From Bacteroidota bacterium (GTDB taxonomy: Bacteria; Bacteroidota; Bacteroidia; CAILMK01; JAAYUY01): a stretch of 64,000 bases of DNA. The notes beneath the pieces were generated by a model. It saw nothing but the letters and a program-made list of their open reading frames with translations. It had not been told where the DNA came from and ran no database searches. Below, in pieces: positions 38,115-46,597 of this stretch. A program made the translations under genes and the position numbers. Where the stretch lies: NCBI GenBank assembly GCA_016776505.1, contig JADHTG010000006.1:1-64000 (forward strand), given 5' to 3'. Position 1 is the first letter of the stretch; the number at the start of each line of letters is the position of its first letter.

Positions 38115-39233
38115 TCAGTTTTGCTTTAAAAGCTTGTGAAAATGCAAAGATAAATTAAAAAAGATGATTTTTGGATTTGCGTTTCTTTCGATATAATACT
38201 GTGTTTTACTCAGTAATTCATAGAATTTAAAGGCATTATTATCATTTGTAAATAATGAAAATTTTCTTGCAAAATCTTCTTCAGTTTTGGAAAGACTGTT
38301 GATTTGCTCTGCATGGTTTGAAATTAACATACATTCCCGTATAATTCGCATCCCGTACTGGAGGAAATCCTTGATGTATTCACGCCCTTTCTCGTTCAAT
38401 TTAACACCCCATTGAAAAATGTCGAGAACTTTAAATTCATAACATAAACGCATCCAGCTTATGAAATCATCCTCGTGATCACTTTGCTGGCTTTTGCTTA
38501 ATCGAAGGGCATTTGCATAATTTCCGTTTGCCAGTTTTGCGATTTGATTGATTTCTACATCTGTCAGATCTAAGTCCTGATTCAATTTTTCAGAAATACT
38601 CTCTATGGATATAGGCGGTACGAGCAGCAATTGAGCTCGTGACAGTATAGTATTTAAAATACGGTCTTTATTTCTTGCCAGAAAAAAGAAATAAGTATTT
38701 GGTGTAGGTTCTTCAATGATCTTTAAAAGGGTATTTCCATTAGGTCCTAAATGATCTGCCGACCATATGATCTGGATTTTATTTCTTCCATCAAAAGCTT
38801 TCAAACTTAAATTCCGAATAATGGCATGACATTCAGCCATAGTGATATTGCCTTGTTTGGCATCCGGACTTATCAGCTGCAACCAGTCAAAATAGCTCAA
38901 ATAAGGATTTTCGATCAGGGAGCTTCGCCATTCTTTATAAAAAGTACTGCTTAAAGAGGGTTTTCCCTTGGAATCGCTTATGGTGGGAAAGCTATAATGG
39001 ATATCAGGATGAATGTGTTTCGTCAATTTTCTGCAGGAGGGGCAATTCCCACAGGAATCATGATCAACAGGCTGCTGGCAGTTTAAATACTGGGCGAGAG
39101 CCAAAACTAGGGGAAGACCTCCATAACCTTCTTCTCCAACAAATAACAGGGCATGACTCAGCATGTTGTTTTGAATGCTTGTGATCAATTGCTCTTTCAG
39201 ATTGTCCTGCCCGGCTACCTCAGAAAACTTCAT
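38115..39233 (-). CDS. holB: DNA polymerase III, delta' subunit
   Basis: Clamp-loader delta' subunit, 372 residues. The N-terminal AAA+-like domain starts with FSEVAGQDNLKEQL and has SHALLFVGEEGYGG (26-39), a P-loop lacking the Lys-Ser/Thr, as is normal for this non-ATPase subunit. Zinc-binding cysteines Cys52, Cys61, Cys64 and Cys67 sit in the usual CGNCPSC cluster, followed by HPDIHYSFP. KIEEPTPNTYFFFLA corresponds to the canonical sensor region. Cytosolic; first gene of the leftward holB-ricT-gldH group. Confidence 0.92.
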   Translation of the reverse strand: MKFSEVAGQDNLKEQLITSIQNNMLSHALLFVGEEGYGGLPLVLALAQYLNCQQPVDHDSCGNCPSCRKLTKHIHPDIHYSFPTISDSKGKPSLSSTFYKEWRSSLIENPYLSYFDWLQLISPDAKQGNITMAECHAIIRNLSLKAFDGRNKIQIIWSADHLGPNGNTLLKIIEEPTPNTYFFFLARNKDRILNTILSRAQLLLVPPISIESISEKLNQDLDLTDVEINQIAKLANGNYANALRLSKSQQSDHEDDFISWMRLCYEFKVLDIFQWGVKLNEKGREYIKDFLQYGMRIIRECMLISNHAEQINSLSKTEEDFARKFSLFTNDNNAFKFYELLSKTQYYIERNANPKIIFFNLSLHFHKLLKQN

Positions 39234-39255
39234 TATTGGCTAAATTACTTTTGCT

Positions 39256-39263
39256 CAAAAATA
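39256..39263 (-). promoter_or_regulatory. Candidate -7 promoter element for holB-ricT-gldH
   Basis: Reads TATTTTTG on the minus strand, exact TAnnTTTG, 22 bases upstream of the holB ATG. No spaced TTG found. Confidence 0.38.
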
Positions 39264-39304
39264 ACCAAAATGAAGGGACTTTTTAATGAAAGAATAGTAT
39301 AAAC

Positions 39305-40462
39305 TTATTCAAAAGCCAGGTCGAGGAATACAATCTCAGGACGGTTTCCAATGCGGACCCTTGGACCCCATCCTCCTACACCTGAGGATACGTAAAAATG
39401 AGAATTTCCTCTTTTTTCATAACCCCAACTTAAATTGAAAATGGCCTGGGTAATGTAATTAATAGGCCACATTTGTCCATGATGCGTATGTCCGTGAAGT
39501 GATAAATCGATGCCTGCTTTGGCTTTTTCTTCCAACTCAAATGGCTGATGATCGAGCATAATCAGTGGTTTGCTTTGATCCAGATGATTTATTAAGTCTG
39601 CTATACTTTTTCTGTCCCTGCCGCTGTATCGCTTTTTATCACGGTCTTCACGTCCAATGATGTAAAACCCATTATCGATTAAAAGAGTGGAATCCCTTAA
39701 AAGCTTTATACCGCATTCTTCCAGGTATTGACAAGATCTATCAGCATTTCCGATATATTCATGGTTTCCTGTAATTGCCAGGGTGCCCAGGGGTGCTTTG
39801 AGTTTTTGAAATTCCCTGCCCATGTGATGAGTCAGAACTGGTTTAATGTCTTCATCCAGCATATCACCTGCCAGCAAAACCAGATCAGGATCGAGTTCAT
39901 TGATTTTTTTTATGACTTTCGCCAGGTATTTTCTATCTATCACATAACCCAAATGCAAATCGCTGATCATGGCAATTTGCAGATTTGATCGCCCTTCCAC
40001 TTTCTTTGAGATAGTTAAATTAAGGTTTTTAATTCTTGGATTTAATGAATTTATATGGCCTCCGAGCACCAGTAAACCGATGGAAATGACCGAGATAAAA
40101 AACAGGACATGTTTGGTTTTATCCATGGACAAAGTAATGAAAGAGGGTAAGAAATTCGTTAACTGGTGAATTCCCCTGATCAAATCTATCAATACGACCA
40201 ATAGAAAGAAATACAACATGAAAGCCATCCAGAAAGAGCCGACTCTGATAAAAATAGTGGCTATGTTTTCAGGTAAAAAATACATGCCGAACCGGCCTAT
40301 AATGAAGGAGGAGGCGAGGAGTATGAATAAGCCTATATAGGTGATGGACCAGGCTTTTCCATCCGGAATTGATTGATAACCACGAATAAAAATATAATAA
40401 TTGACAGTCGAATAAATGATAAGTACAATGGAAATAAATACAATGGCGGCTGAGGTTTTCAT
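39305..40462 (-). CDS. Membrane-anchored calcineurin-like metallophosphoesterase
   Basis: The N-terminal 145 residues hold four membrane helices (about 5-27, 37-57, 73-97, 117-136). The C-terminal catalytic domain shows the complete di-metal site: SDLHLG (Asp168, His170), LAGDMLDE (Asp200), GNHE (232-235), His305 in LDHQPFE and HGHTHHGQ (323-330). This resembles YkuE-type phosphodiesterases, which may act on UDP-diacylglucosamine or phospholipids, but the substrate cannot be told from sequence. A single gene, 299 bases after menD and with a terminator-like hairpin between them. Confidence 0.88.
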   Translation of the reverse strand: MKTSAAIVFISIVLIIYSTVNYYIFIRGYQSIPDGKAWSITYIGLFILLASSFIIGRFGMYFLPENIATIFIRVGSFWMAFMLYFFLLVVLIDLIRGIHQLTNFLPSFITLSMDKTKHVLFFISVISIGLLVLGGHINSLNPRIKNLNLTISKKVEGRSNLQIAMISDLHLGYVIDRKYLAKVIKKINELDPDLVLLAGDMLDEDIKPVLTHHMGREFQKLKAPLGTLAITGNHEYIGNADRSCQYLEECGIKLLRDSTLLIDNGFYIIGREDRDKKRYSGRDRKSIADLINHLDQSKPLIMLDHQPFELEEKAKAGIDLSLHGHTHHGQMWPINYITQAIFNLSWGYEKRGNSHFYVSSGVGGWGPRVRIGNRPEIVFLDLAFE

Positions 40463-40687
40463 GAAAAAATTGTTTCATCCACCAGTACAAGGATTATTCC
40501 TGAATGGAAATTGTGTCTTTTTGTCAATTTTAAATCCCAAATGCAAAATCCATTTAAACTATATTGTTCCAGCCTTCTTCCGAAACGCGACCTGGAACCT
40601 GGAATTTATTTCTATGGACATGAAATGAATTGAATTACTTCATTTTTAATTCATAACAAGATGTAGTCTCGGATGTACAACTGATTG

Positions 40688-40708
40688 AAAAGTCAGGAGA
40701 CTTTTTTT
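40688..40708 (-). terminator. Probable terminator of the menF-menD operon
   Basis: AAAAGTC (40688-40694), loop AGGA, GACTTTT (40699-40705) and more T on the plus strand. On the minus strand it lies 54 bases after the menD stop and is followed by a short T-run. The rest of the 299-base gap (40463-40761) has only a GTTCCAG/CTGGAAC inverted pair (40566-40572 with 40592-40598) and no gene. Confidence 0.6.
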
Positions 40709-40761
40709 AAAATCTGTTCCGGGAGACGCTCTACTAAATTCTTGAAACCACAACTGTTTCA

Positions 40762-42420
40762 CTAAATTTCTATCTCTAACAAACAAGGTAGTCCATTTTC
40801 CTTTAAAAACTTCTTAAAGATTTTATCGAAGGATTCAATGCCAGCAGTCTTGAAATATTTTAATTTATGCTGGTCGGCCAATAGTTTGAAGTTTGTTTCA
40901 ACATAATTAACAAAATACTCATCCAGCTCTTTTTGCCTGGCAGGACCTTCCATCCGACTGAAAATTTGTCCTCCTTTATTATGGATCAGAATGATTTTTA
41001 GATTTGCCTTCAGGTATTTGTTCCATAAAGCGTTTCGATCATACAGTAAGCTTTGATCACCAATAATAATAAAATGAAGTTGATCATTAACCAGGGAAGA
41101 TCCTACGCAAGTACTCAGACATCCATCAATTCCGGAAGTTCCGCGATTGCTGTAAACATCGATGTGTTTCGCATATTTATTATCGACCAGGCTAATTTCA
41201 TTGGCCTGCCTGATTATTGAACTGTTTCCCAAATGAATAGTGGCATTTTTGGGGATTTTATTTAAAATAGTAGCAAGTATGTCAAATTCGGCTTCTTTTT
41301 TCCTTTTTTGAATTACTTCTGAAAAGGCTTTTTTATTGCCCAGATCCCAATAGCGGTAATAACCTGAATAACTTCTTTTTTCAAATACCTTAACCTGCTG
41401 AAGAAGTTTGCTGAAAAATTGAACAGGACTTACCGGGATCACTCTTGTTAAGGACTGATAAGTATCGATGAAGTTAGCTGCAGATCCAATGTGCCAATGA
41501 TAGCTGGGTGGATAAGCTCTTAAAAAATTTCTGAGCTTTTTTGAAATCACATAATTACCAAATGTAATCAATAACTGTGGTTGTAATTTTTTCAGACTGT
41601 TTTCATCTGCACTGTCAATAACCTGTTCAGGATAGGTAATGGCTCTTTCAAAGTCATGAAGGTTAGCTGTAATATCTCTGATAAAAACTAAATCAGTCAA
41701 GCTGAATAATTTATCCAGTGTCTTTCTTAATTTCAGATCGGGATTTAGCATGCCTGCCAACACCATAATTTTATTGGGTGTTACCAACTGTTGAAACAAT
41801 TCTTTGTATCGCTTCCTGGTGAGTTCCGCTTCTGTAAATTCCTGCCGGATTAATTTAAAATCTGGTTTTGATCTTGATTGAATATCCTCGTAGAGAGGTT
41901 CTCGCAAGGGAATATTTACATGAATTGGTCCCGGATAAGGAAATTTACATTTGTGAATTGCCTCTGAAATAATCCGGTAGCCTTCTTTTTCAGCTTCCAG
42001 GTCAGGATAAGAAATATTGATCTGGTAACTGGCTCTCACATTAGGTTCAAAGAGATTCTCCTGCCTGATGCTTTGATTTTCTCCCTGATCAATCCATTCA
42101 ACAGGTCGATCAGCAGTTAGGACAAGCAATGGAATGCATTGATTATTTGCTTCGGCTATTGCCGGGGAATAATTTAAAGCGGCAGTTCCGGAAGTGCAAA
42201 CTAAAACAACTGTCTGATTGGTTCTTTTGGCAATACCCAGTGCTGTATAGGCTGCTGATCTTTCATCATTAATGACAAAGTGTTTGATGTTCTTATTTCG
42301 AATAATAGCCAGTGCGAGCGGAGCTGAACGGGATCCCGGGGATAATACAGCATACTGAATACTGAGTTTTTCACAAATGTTAACAATATTTTTCGTGATG
42401 AGGTTAATATTTTTTCCCAT
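40762..42420 (-). CDS. menD: SEPHCHC synthase (2-succinyl-5-enolpyruvyl-6-hydroxy-3-cyclohexene-1-carboxylate synthase)
   Basis: TPP enzyme of menaquinone synthesis that joins 2-oxoglutarate-derived succinic semialdehyde to isochorismate. In its 552 residues: SPGSRSAPLALA (27-38), NDERSAA (51-57) with the catalytic Glu53, CTSGTAA (75-81), LTADRP (101-106) and the RGTSGIDG core near 434. Typical full length. It is 8 bases downstream of menF, which makes its substrate. Cytosolic. Indicates a menaquinone-based respiratory chain. Confidence 0.95.
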   Translation of the reverse strand: MGKNINLITKNIVNICEKLSIQYAVLSPGSRSAPLALAIIRNKNIKHFVINDERSAAYTALGIAKRTNQTVVLVCTSGTAALNYSPAIAEANNQCIPLLVLTADRPVEWIDQGENQSIRQENLFEPNVRASYQINISYPDLEAEKEGYRIISEAIHKCKFPYPGPIHVNIPLREPLYEDIQSRSKPDFKLIRQEFTEAELTRKRYKELFQQLVTPNKIMVLAGMLNPDLKLRKTLDKLFSLTDLVFIRDITANLHDFERAITYPEQVIDSADENSLKKLQPQLLITFGNYVISKKLRNFLRAYPPSYHWHIGSAANFIDTYQSLTRVIPVSPVQFFSKLLQQVKVFEKRSYSGYYRYWDLGNKKAFSEVIQKRKKEAEFDILATILNKIPKNATIHLGNSSIIRQANEISLVDNKYAKHIDVYSNRGTSGIDGCLSTCVGSSLVNDQLHFIIIGDQSLLYDRNALWNKYLKANLKIILIHNKGGQIFSRMEGPARQKELDEYFVNYVETNFKLLADQHKLKYFKTAGIESFDKIFKKFLKENGLPCLLEIEI

Positions 42421-42428
42421 AAGTTGAT

Positions 42429-43475
42429 TTAAAGAAATGATCGGAGCGTATCCATCTTATACTCTGTTTCCCTCCATTCTTCCTCTGCGTTCGAATTGGA
42501 CAGTATTCCTGCTCCAGCATATAGGATTCCCTTATTCTCAATAATTTGGATACATCTCAAATTAACATACAATTCAGCATTTTGTAAACTGTAAACTGGG
42601 CCTAATAAACCTCCATATAAGATCCTGGAATATTTCTCGTGTTTCAGAATAAAAGCTTTTGAACGATCTCTCGGGTAGCCGCATATAGCAGGAGTGGGAT
42701 GCAATGTGTCAATAATGTGTTCCAGTTTGGAATCAGGATCAGCTGCTGTGAATGTAGTTTTAATATGATTTAAATTACCTGTATTAATAAGTTCAGGATT
42801 TGATTCAGTATAGGGCATGCCCAGGAATGTCAGTTTTTCACGGATAAATTGAGATACAATTTCCTGCTCAACCTGATCTTTTGAACTTACTTTTCCCCCA
42901 TTTTCTATTTCCAGGCTGCGGATTGTTCCGGCAAGTGAAATACTTTGAATAAAATCCTTCTCCTTTTTTATAAACAATTCAGGAGAGGCACCAATCCATG
43001 TTCCTGTATGAGGGGAACTAACCAGTGAAACAAAAGCTTTAGGATAGGCTTCAACTAATTGTAAAAATAATTCAACAGGATTGAAACTCTCATGGAAGTC
43101 TATTTGCAGTTGCCGGGATAATACTACTTTTTGAAAATCACCTTTTTGAATAGCATTAATCCCCCTTTTTACCAGATCTATATAGGAGTTTTTATCGAGT
43201 TTTCCAATTGGACTCAGCTGGGGGGGATTTATTGAATAATGAGCTTCTGCTTCTATTCTCTCCCTTTTTTCGATGATTAATAATTCCCCTGGTTTTTTAT
43301 CAAAGGGTGTAATAACAAAAGCGGGAAAATTAATTTCAGAAAATCTTTTTATAGTTGTTATGCCGGTAATATGCTGTATATCTGTTTCTTCAGGTAATCT
43401 CCATGCGGCAAAGGACAAATGACCTGAAGCAGCATTTTGGAAAGTAGAATTAATATCTGATGAAGTTGTACTCAT
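42429..43475 (-). CDS. menF: Isochorismate synthase (menaquinone)
   Basis: Chorismate-utilising enzyme that isomerises chorismate to isochorismate. Signatures: SLAGTIRS, TLHPTPAICGYP, GGLLGPV and YAGAGILSNSNAEEEW followed by E-KMDTL at the C-terminus. The open frame reaches ATG 43499, but an exact -7 box on the minus strand (43501-43508) ends two bases upstream of that ATG, so I prefer the second ATG at 43475 (348 residues, start MSTTSSDINS). The longer form would begin MNCFCNPYMST. Only 8 bases from menD, hence an operon. Confidence 0.9.
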   Translation of the reverse strand: MSTTSSDINSTFQNAASGHLSFAAWRLPEETDIQHITGITTIKRFSEINFPAFVITPFDKKPGELLIIEKRERIEAEAHYSINPPQLSPIGKLDKNSYIDLVKRGINAIQKGDFQKVVLSRQLQIDFHESFNPVELFLQLVEAYPKAFVSLVSSPHTGTWIGASPELFIKKEKDFIQSISLAGTIRSLEIENGGKVSSKDQVEQEIVSQFIREKLTFLGMPYTESNPELINTGNLNHIKTTFTAADPDSKLEHIIDTLHPTPAICGYPRDRSKAFILKHEKYSRILYGGLLGPVYSLQNAELYVNLRCIQIIENKGILYAGAGILSNSNAEEEWRETEYKMDTLRSFL

Positions 43476-43500
43476 ATAAGGATTGCAAAAACAATTCATG

Positions 43501-43508
43501 CAAAATTA
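43501..43508 (-). promoter_or_regulatory. Candidate -7 promoter element for menF-menD
   Basis: Reads TAATTTTG on the minus strand. A TTTG (CAAA at 43535) lies 26 bases further upstream, a little long. Its position next to ATG 43499 argues for the downstream start at 43475. Confidence 0.42.
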
Positions 43509-43626
43509 TTGAAAAAGTACTAATAAGGGGTGATCAAACGATCAGCATTTAGGCTTATTACAATTAAGTTCTAATTTTAAAATACCTAAATTCGTAAGAA
43601 AACAAACTTTCAATCTGCTTGGTAAA

Positions 43627-44427
43627 ATGGAAAGAAAAGCACCTGAAATTTTTTTTATTGATGACGGCAGCGGAGATGCCATTGTTTTTCTGCATGGTTT
43701 TTTGGAGAATCATGAGATCTGGGATAAATTCACGGATAAACTGAGCAGCAAATACCGGATTATCAGTATGGATTTACCCGGTCATGGGAGATCATCCGTT
43801 CTTTCTGATAATCAAAGCATGGAATTGATTGCTGCAGAAGTGAAAACAATACTCGAAATCCTTGGCATTCATAAATGTTTACTGATTGGCCATTCCATGG
43901 GAGGATATGCTGCGATTGAATTCGCCTCGAAATTCTCCAGGCTGTTAAAAGGATTGATTCTTTTGCATTCCCATGTGGAAGCAGATTCTGATGAGGACAA
44001 AATAAACCGAGATCGAACTATTGAAATTGTTCAGAAGGATCATCTAAATTTTATCAGCCAGTTTATTGTCCAGTTATTTGCAGCTTCAAATGTCGAAAAG
44101 TATAAGAAGGAGATTGAGTATCTGAAGAGAATTGCAATGAATACCTCCAGGCAGGGTGTAATAGCATCGCTTCAGGGCATGAGGGACAGGAATGATCACC
44201 TGGATACTCTAGTGAAGCTCAGGATTCCGGTTTTGCTGATTGCTGGTGACCAGGACTCCAGAATTCCGATTGACAAAGTGAAGAAACAGGCCCAGGCAGC
44301 ACCAAAAGTACGCCTGGAAATTCTGGAAGGCACTGGACATATGGGCTTTATTGAAGCTGAAGGGGATTGTTTCAAATTGATCAGGGATTTTGCTGAAGTC
44401 ATTTTTAAAAAATCGAAACCACATTAA
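43627..44427 (+). CDS. Alpha/beta hydrolase
   Basis: 266 residues with the alpha/beta hydrolase plan: oxyanion loop FLHGFLENHEIW (21-32), DLPGHGRS, nucleophile elbow GHSMGG (Ser near 92), Asp in LLIAGDQDSRIP (about 212-223) and His in EGTGHMGF (near 241). Next to menF-menD but on the other strand; MenH (which removes pyruvate from SEPHCHC) is of this fold, so it is a reasonable MenH candidate, but the wide family makes this uncertain. Six bases upstream of the preferred thyA start, so it is co-transcribed with thyA and folA. Confidence 0.85.
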   Translation: MERKAPEIFFIDDGSGDAIVFLHGFLENHEIWDKFTDKLSSKYRIISMDLPGHGRSSVLSDNQSMELIAAEVKTILEILGIHKCLLIGHSMGGYAAIEFASKFSRLLKGLILLHSHVEADSDEDKINRDRTIEIVQKDHLNFISQFIVQLFAASNVEKYKKEIEYLKRIAMNTSRQGVIASLQGMRDRNDHLDTLVKLRIPVLLIAGDQDSRIPIDKVKKQAQAAPKVRLEILEGTGHMGFIEAEGDCFKLIRDFAEVIFKKSKPH

Positions 44428-44433
44428 TTGCCG

Positions 44434-45228
44434 ATGCGTCCATATCTTGATTTATTGGATTTAATTCTTAAAGAGGGAATTGAAAAATCAGACCGAACAG
44501 GCACTGGAACAAAAAGTATTTTTGGTCATCAAATGCGCTTCGATCTGTCTTTAGGTTTCCCGGTTTTGACTACTAAAAAATTGCACTTAAAATCCATCAT
44601 TTACGAATTGTTGTGGTTTCTCAAGGGTGATACCCAGGTAAAATATCTGAACGATCATGGGGTCCATATTTGGGATGACTGGAAAGACGAAGAAGGCGAT
44701 CTCGGTCCGATTTATGGCGCCCAGTGGGTGAGTTGGCCTGATTATAATGGAAATACCATTAATCAGATTCAAAAATGTGTAGACTTAATTAATGCTAACC
44801 CGGATTCCAGGCGTATCATCGTGAATGCATGGAATGTGGGACAATTAGATGAAATGGCTCTCACTCCATGTCATGCCATGTTCCAGTTTTATGTTGCGGA
44901 TGGAAAGCTAAGTTGTCAATTGTATCAGCGAAGTGCAGATGTGTTTTTAGGTGTACCGTTCAACATAGCTTCGTATTCACTATTAACCATGATGATGGCC
45001 CAGGTTACACATTTAAAAGCAGGTGATTTTGTTCACACATTTGGTGATGTGCATTTATATCTGAACCATATCGAGCAGGCGAAACTCCAGTTGGATCGAA
45101 TTCCAAAACAACTTCCGAAAATGGAAATTAATCCGGATGTAAAGGATATTTTTGCTTTTCAGTATGATGATTTCAAATTGGTGGGTTATGATCCTGATCC
45201 ACATATAAAAGCACCAATTGCCGTTTAA
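44434..45228 (+). CDS. thyA: Thymidylate synthase
   Basis: Methylates dUMP to dTMP with methylenetetrahydrofolate. From ATG 44434 the protein is 264 residues, the same length as the E. coli enzyme, and the nucleophile in [11 protein letters not shown] falls at Cys146, the E. coli number; this fixes the start rather than the TTG two codons earlier. Other signatures: DRTGTGT (20-26), [26 protein letters not shown] and [18 protein letters not shown]. In an operon with the alpha/beta hydrolase upstream and folA 8-11 bases downstream, which regenerates its cofactor. Confidence 0.98.
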   Translation: MRPYLDLLDLILKEGIEKSDRTGTGTKSIFGHQMRFDLSLGFPVLTTKKLHLKSIIYELLWFLKGDTQVKYLNDHGVHIWDDWKDEEGDLGPIYGAQWVSWPDYNGNTINQIQKCVDLINANPDSRRIIVNAWNVGQLDEMALTPCHAMFQFYVADGKLSCQLYQRSADVFLGVPFNIASYSLLTMMMAQVTHLKAGDFVHTFGDVHLYLNHIEQAKLQLDRIPKQLPKMEINPDVKDIFAFQYDDFKLVGYDPDPHIKAPIAV

Positions 45229-45236
45229 TTGAATTA

Positions 45237-45731
45237 ATGATGATATCAATAATAGTCGCCATAGCAGAAAATTATGCCATAGGAAAGGATAACGACCTAT
45301 TGTGGCATATTTCAGAAGACCTGAAACGCTTTAAGAAACTAACCACAGGTCATAAAATTTTAATGGGCAAAAATACCTATTTGTCATTACCCAGGCGTCC
45401 CTTACCTAATCGTACAAGCATTGTCATAACGGATATAGAGGGTGAAAAATTTGAAAATACAATTAGCGTGTATTCCATTCAAGAGGCTTTGGATCAATGC
45501 CATCCGGAGGAAGAGTGTTTTGTGATTGGCGGAGGAATGATTTACAGGCAATTGCTTCCTAAAGCAGATCGACTTTATCTGACCCTGGTGCATAAATCTT
45601 TTGAGGGAGATGTTTTCTTCCCTGAAATAGATTATAGTGAATGGAATGAAATTTCCAGGCAGCATTTTCCCGAGAATAAGCTTAATCCTGTTGGATATTC
45701 CTACCTGATTCTGGAAAGAATAAGGAAATGA
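45237..45731 (+). CDS. folA: Dihydrofolate reductase
   Basis: Reduces dihydrofolate (made by ThyA) with NADPH. 164 residues: ISIIVAIAENYAIGKDNDLL, WHISEDLKRFKKLT with the catalytic acidic residue (Glu27) and MGKNTYLSLP, then FVIGGGMIYRQLLPKADR at the NADP site. Two ATGs in a row (45237, 45240) are both possible; most relatives start at the second (MISIIVA). The last codon-stop (ATGA) overlaps the start of a second DHFR-like fragment. Confidence 0.96.
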   Translation: MMISIIVAIAENYAIGKDNDLLWHISEDLKRFKKLTTGHKILMGKNTYLSLPRRPLPNRTSIVITDIEGEKFENTISVYSIQEALDQCHPEEECFVIGGGMIYRQLLPKADRLYLTLVHKSFEGDVFFPEIDYSEWNEISRQHFPENKLNPVGYSYLILERIRK

Positions 45732-45847
45732 TCATCTCTTTAATTACTGCAATGTTCAAAAATAATGTAATTGGTCGTGGCCGGACTGTATTTCAAAAGT
45801 GGAAAGAAAAAAGGACAGGCATACTTCTTTTGATTACAGCATTCTGA
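45728..45847 (+). pseudogene. Truncated second dihydrofolate-reductase-like fragment (39 codons)
   Basis: ATG at 45728 overlaps the folA stop (ATGA). The first 18 residues, MIISLITAMFKNNVIGRG, look like a DHFR N-terminus (ISLI.A...NNVIG is the family's first strand and loop), but the LPW/LLW motif and the rest of the enzyme do not follow; after TVFQKWKEKRT the frame ends at 45847. It is probably the remnant of a duplicated or replaced folA copy, the remainder lost or displaced by the oppositely oriented gene ending at 45865. A functional mini-peptide is not excluded. Confidence 0.6.
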
Positions 45848-45864
45848 TTTATGGGAATAAATAT

Positions 45865-46587
45865 CTATTCGACACTCATACTGAAATCGCTGTCATGTTC
45901 ATTCGGATCCAGGTCAAATCCCATCCGCTTGCCAGTTTTTAAGGCAATATTTCCGGTGGCCCGAATTTTTTCCAACAGAGTAATTTGCTGAATTGCATCA
46001 ATTGGCGGGGCAAAAAGATCAAACTCAACTGCCTGTGTAACTGCAGATTCTACTATGGATCTGACAGCAGATGCATTTAAAATAAGGCGGGAGAAATCCC
46101 GGTGCAGGAAGCTGTATTGACGTTTTCCCTGCATAAAATAATGCCCATCTTTATTAATGAAAATTCTGCCTAATAAATAACCCAGGTCATTGACACGATT
46201 AAATTTAATTGAATCTGACAGGAAATTATAAATAAGAATCATTCCGCAATAAGCCCTGGAAGGATCTTTCTTCACATATTCTGTATTAAAAATAAAATGC
46301 TCAGGTTGGAAGGTAAATACATTGGAATGCATAATGAAAAATAAGGTATCTCCTGCAAATTTCATTTCCGTTTCATACTGCCCATGATCCTGGTAATGAA
46401 TATTTACATTTACTTCTTTTCGAAGAATGTATTCCTGAATCCATTCAGAAGCCAGTTTTAGTTCTGCTTTAATGAGGTCAAAAGCATTTGACGTATTTGA
46501 ATAAATATTTTGCTTCAAATCGGCTTTATTCAAAAAGGCTTCTAAAATCTTACTTTCCTGAGGTAATGGTTCCAGTTTATTTTCCAT
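45865..46587 (-). CDS. Conserved-looking protein of unknown function downstream of proS
   Basis: The open frame reaches ATG 46620, inside the end of proS, but the Met at 46587 (start MENKLEPLPQES, 240 residues, 10 bases after the proS stop) is the better start. A soluble alpha/beta-looking protein without signal or membrane helices. Recognisable but unassigned stretches: AELKLASEWIQEYILRKEVN, GQYETEMKFAGDTLFFIMHS, NDLGYLLGRIFINKDGHYFM and a C-terminal acidic tail. I do not recognise the family. The proS pairing suggests an operon only. Confidence 0.75.
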   Translation of the reverse strand: MENKLEPLPQESKILEAFLNKADLKQNIYSNTSNAFDLIKAELKLASEWIQEYILRKEVNVNIHYQDHGQYETEMKFAGDTLFFIMHSNVFTFQPEHFIFNTEYVKKDPSRAYCGMILIYNFLSDSIKFNRVNDLGYLLGRIFINKDGHYFMQGKRQYSFLHRDFSRLILNASAVRSIVESAVTQAVEFDLFAPPIDAIQQITLLEKIRATGNIALKTGKRMGFDLDPNEHDSDFSMSVE

Positions 46588-46597
46588 GCATTTTTTT

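Noticed and set aside
45800-45864. Continuation of the DHFR fragment in another frame (residues like FDYSILIYGNKYLF)
   Set aside because: The shifted frame has no DHFR motif and overlaps the end of the opposite gene.
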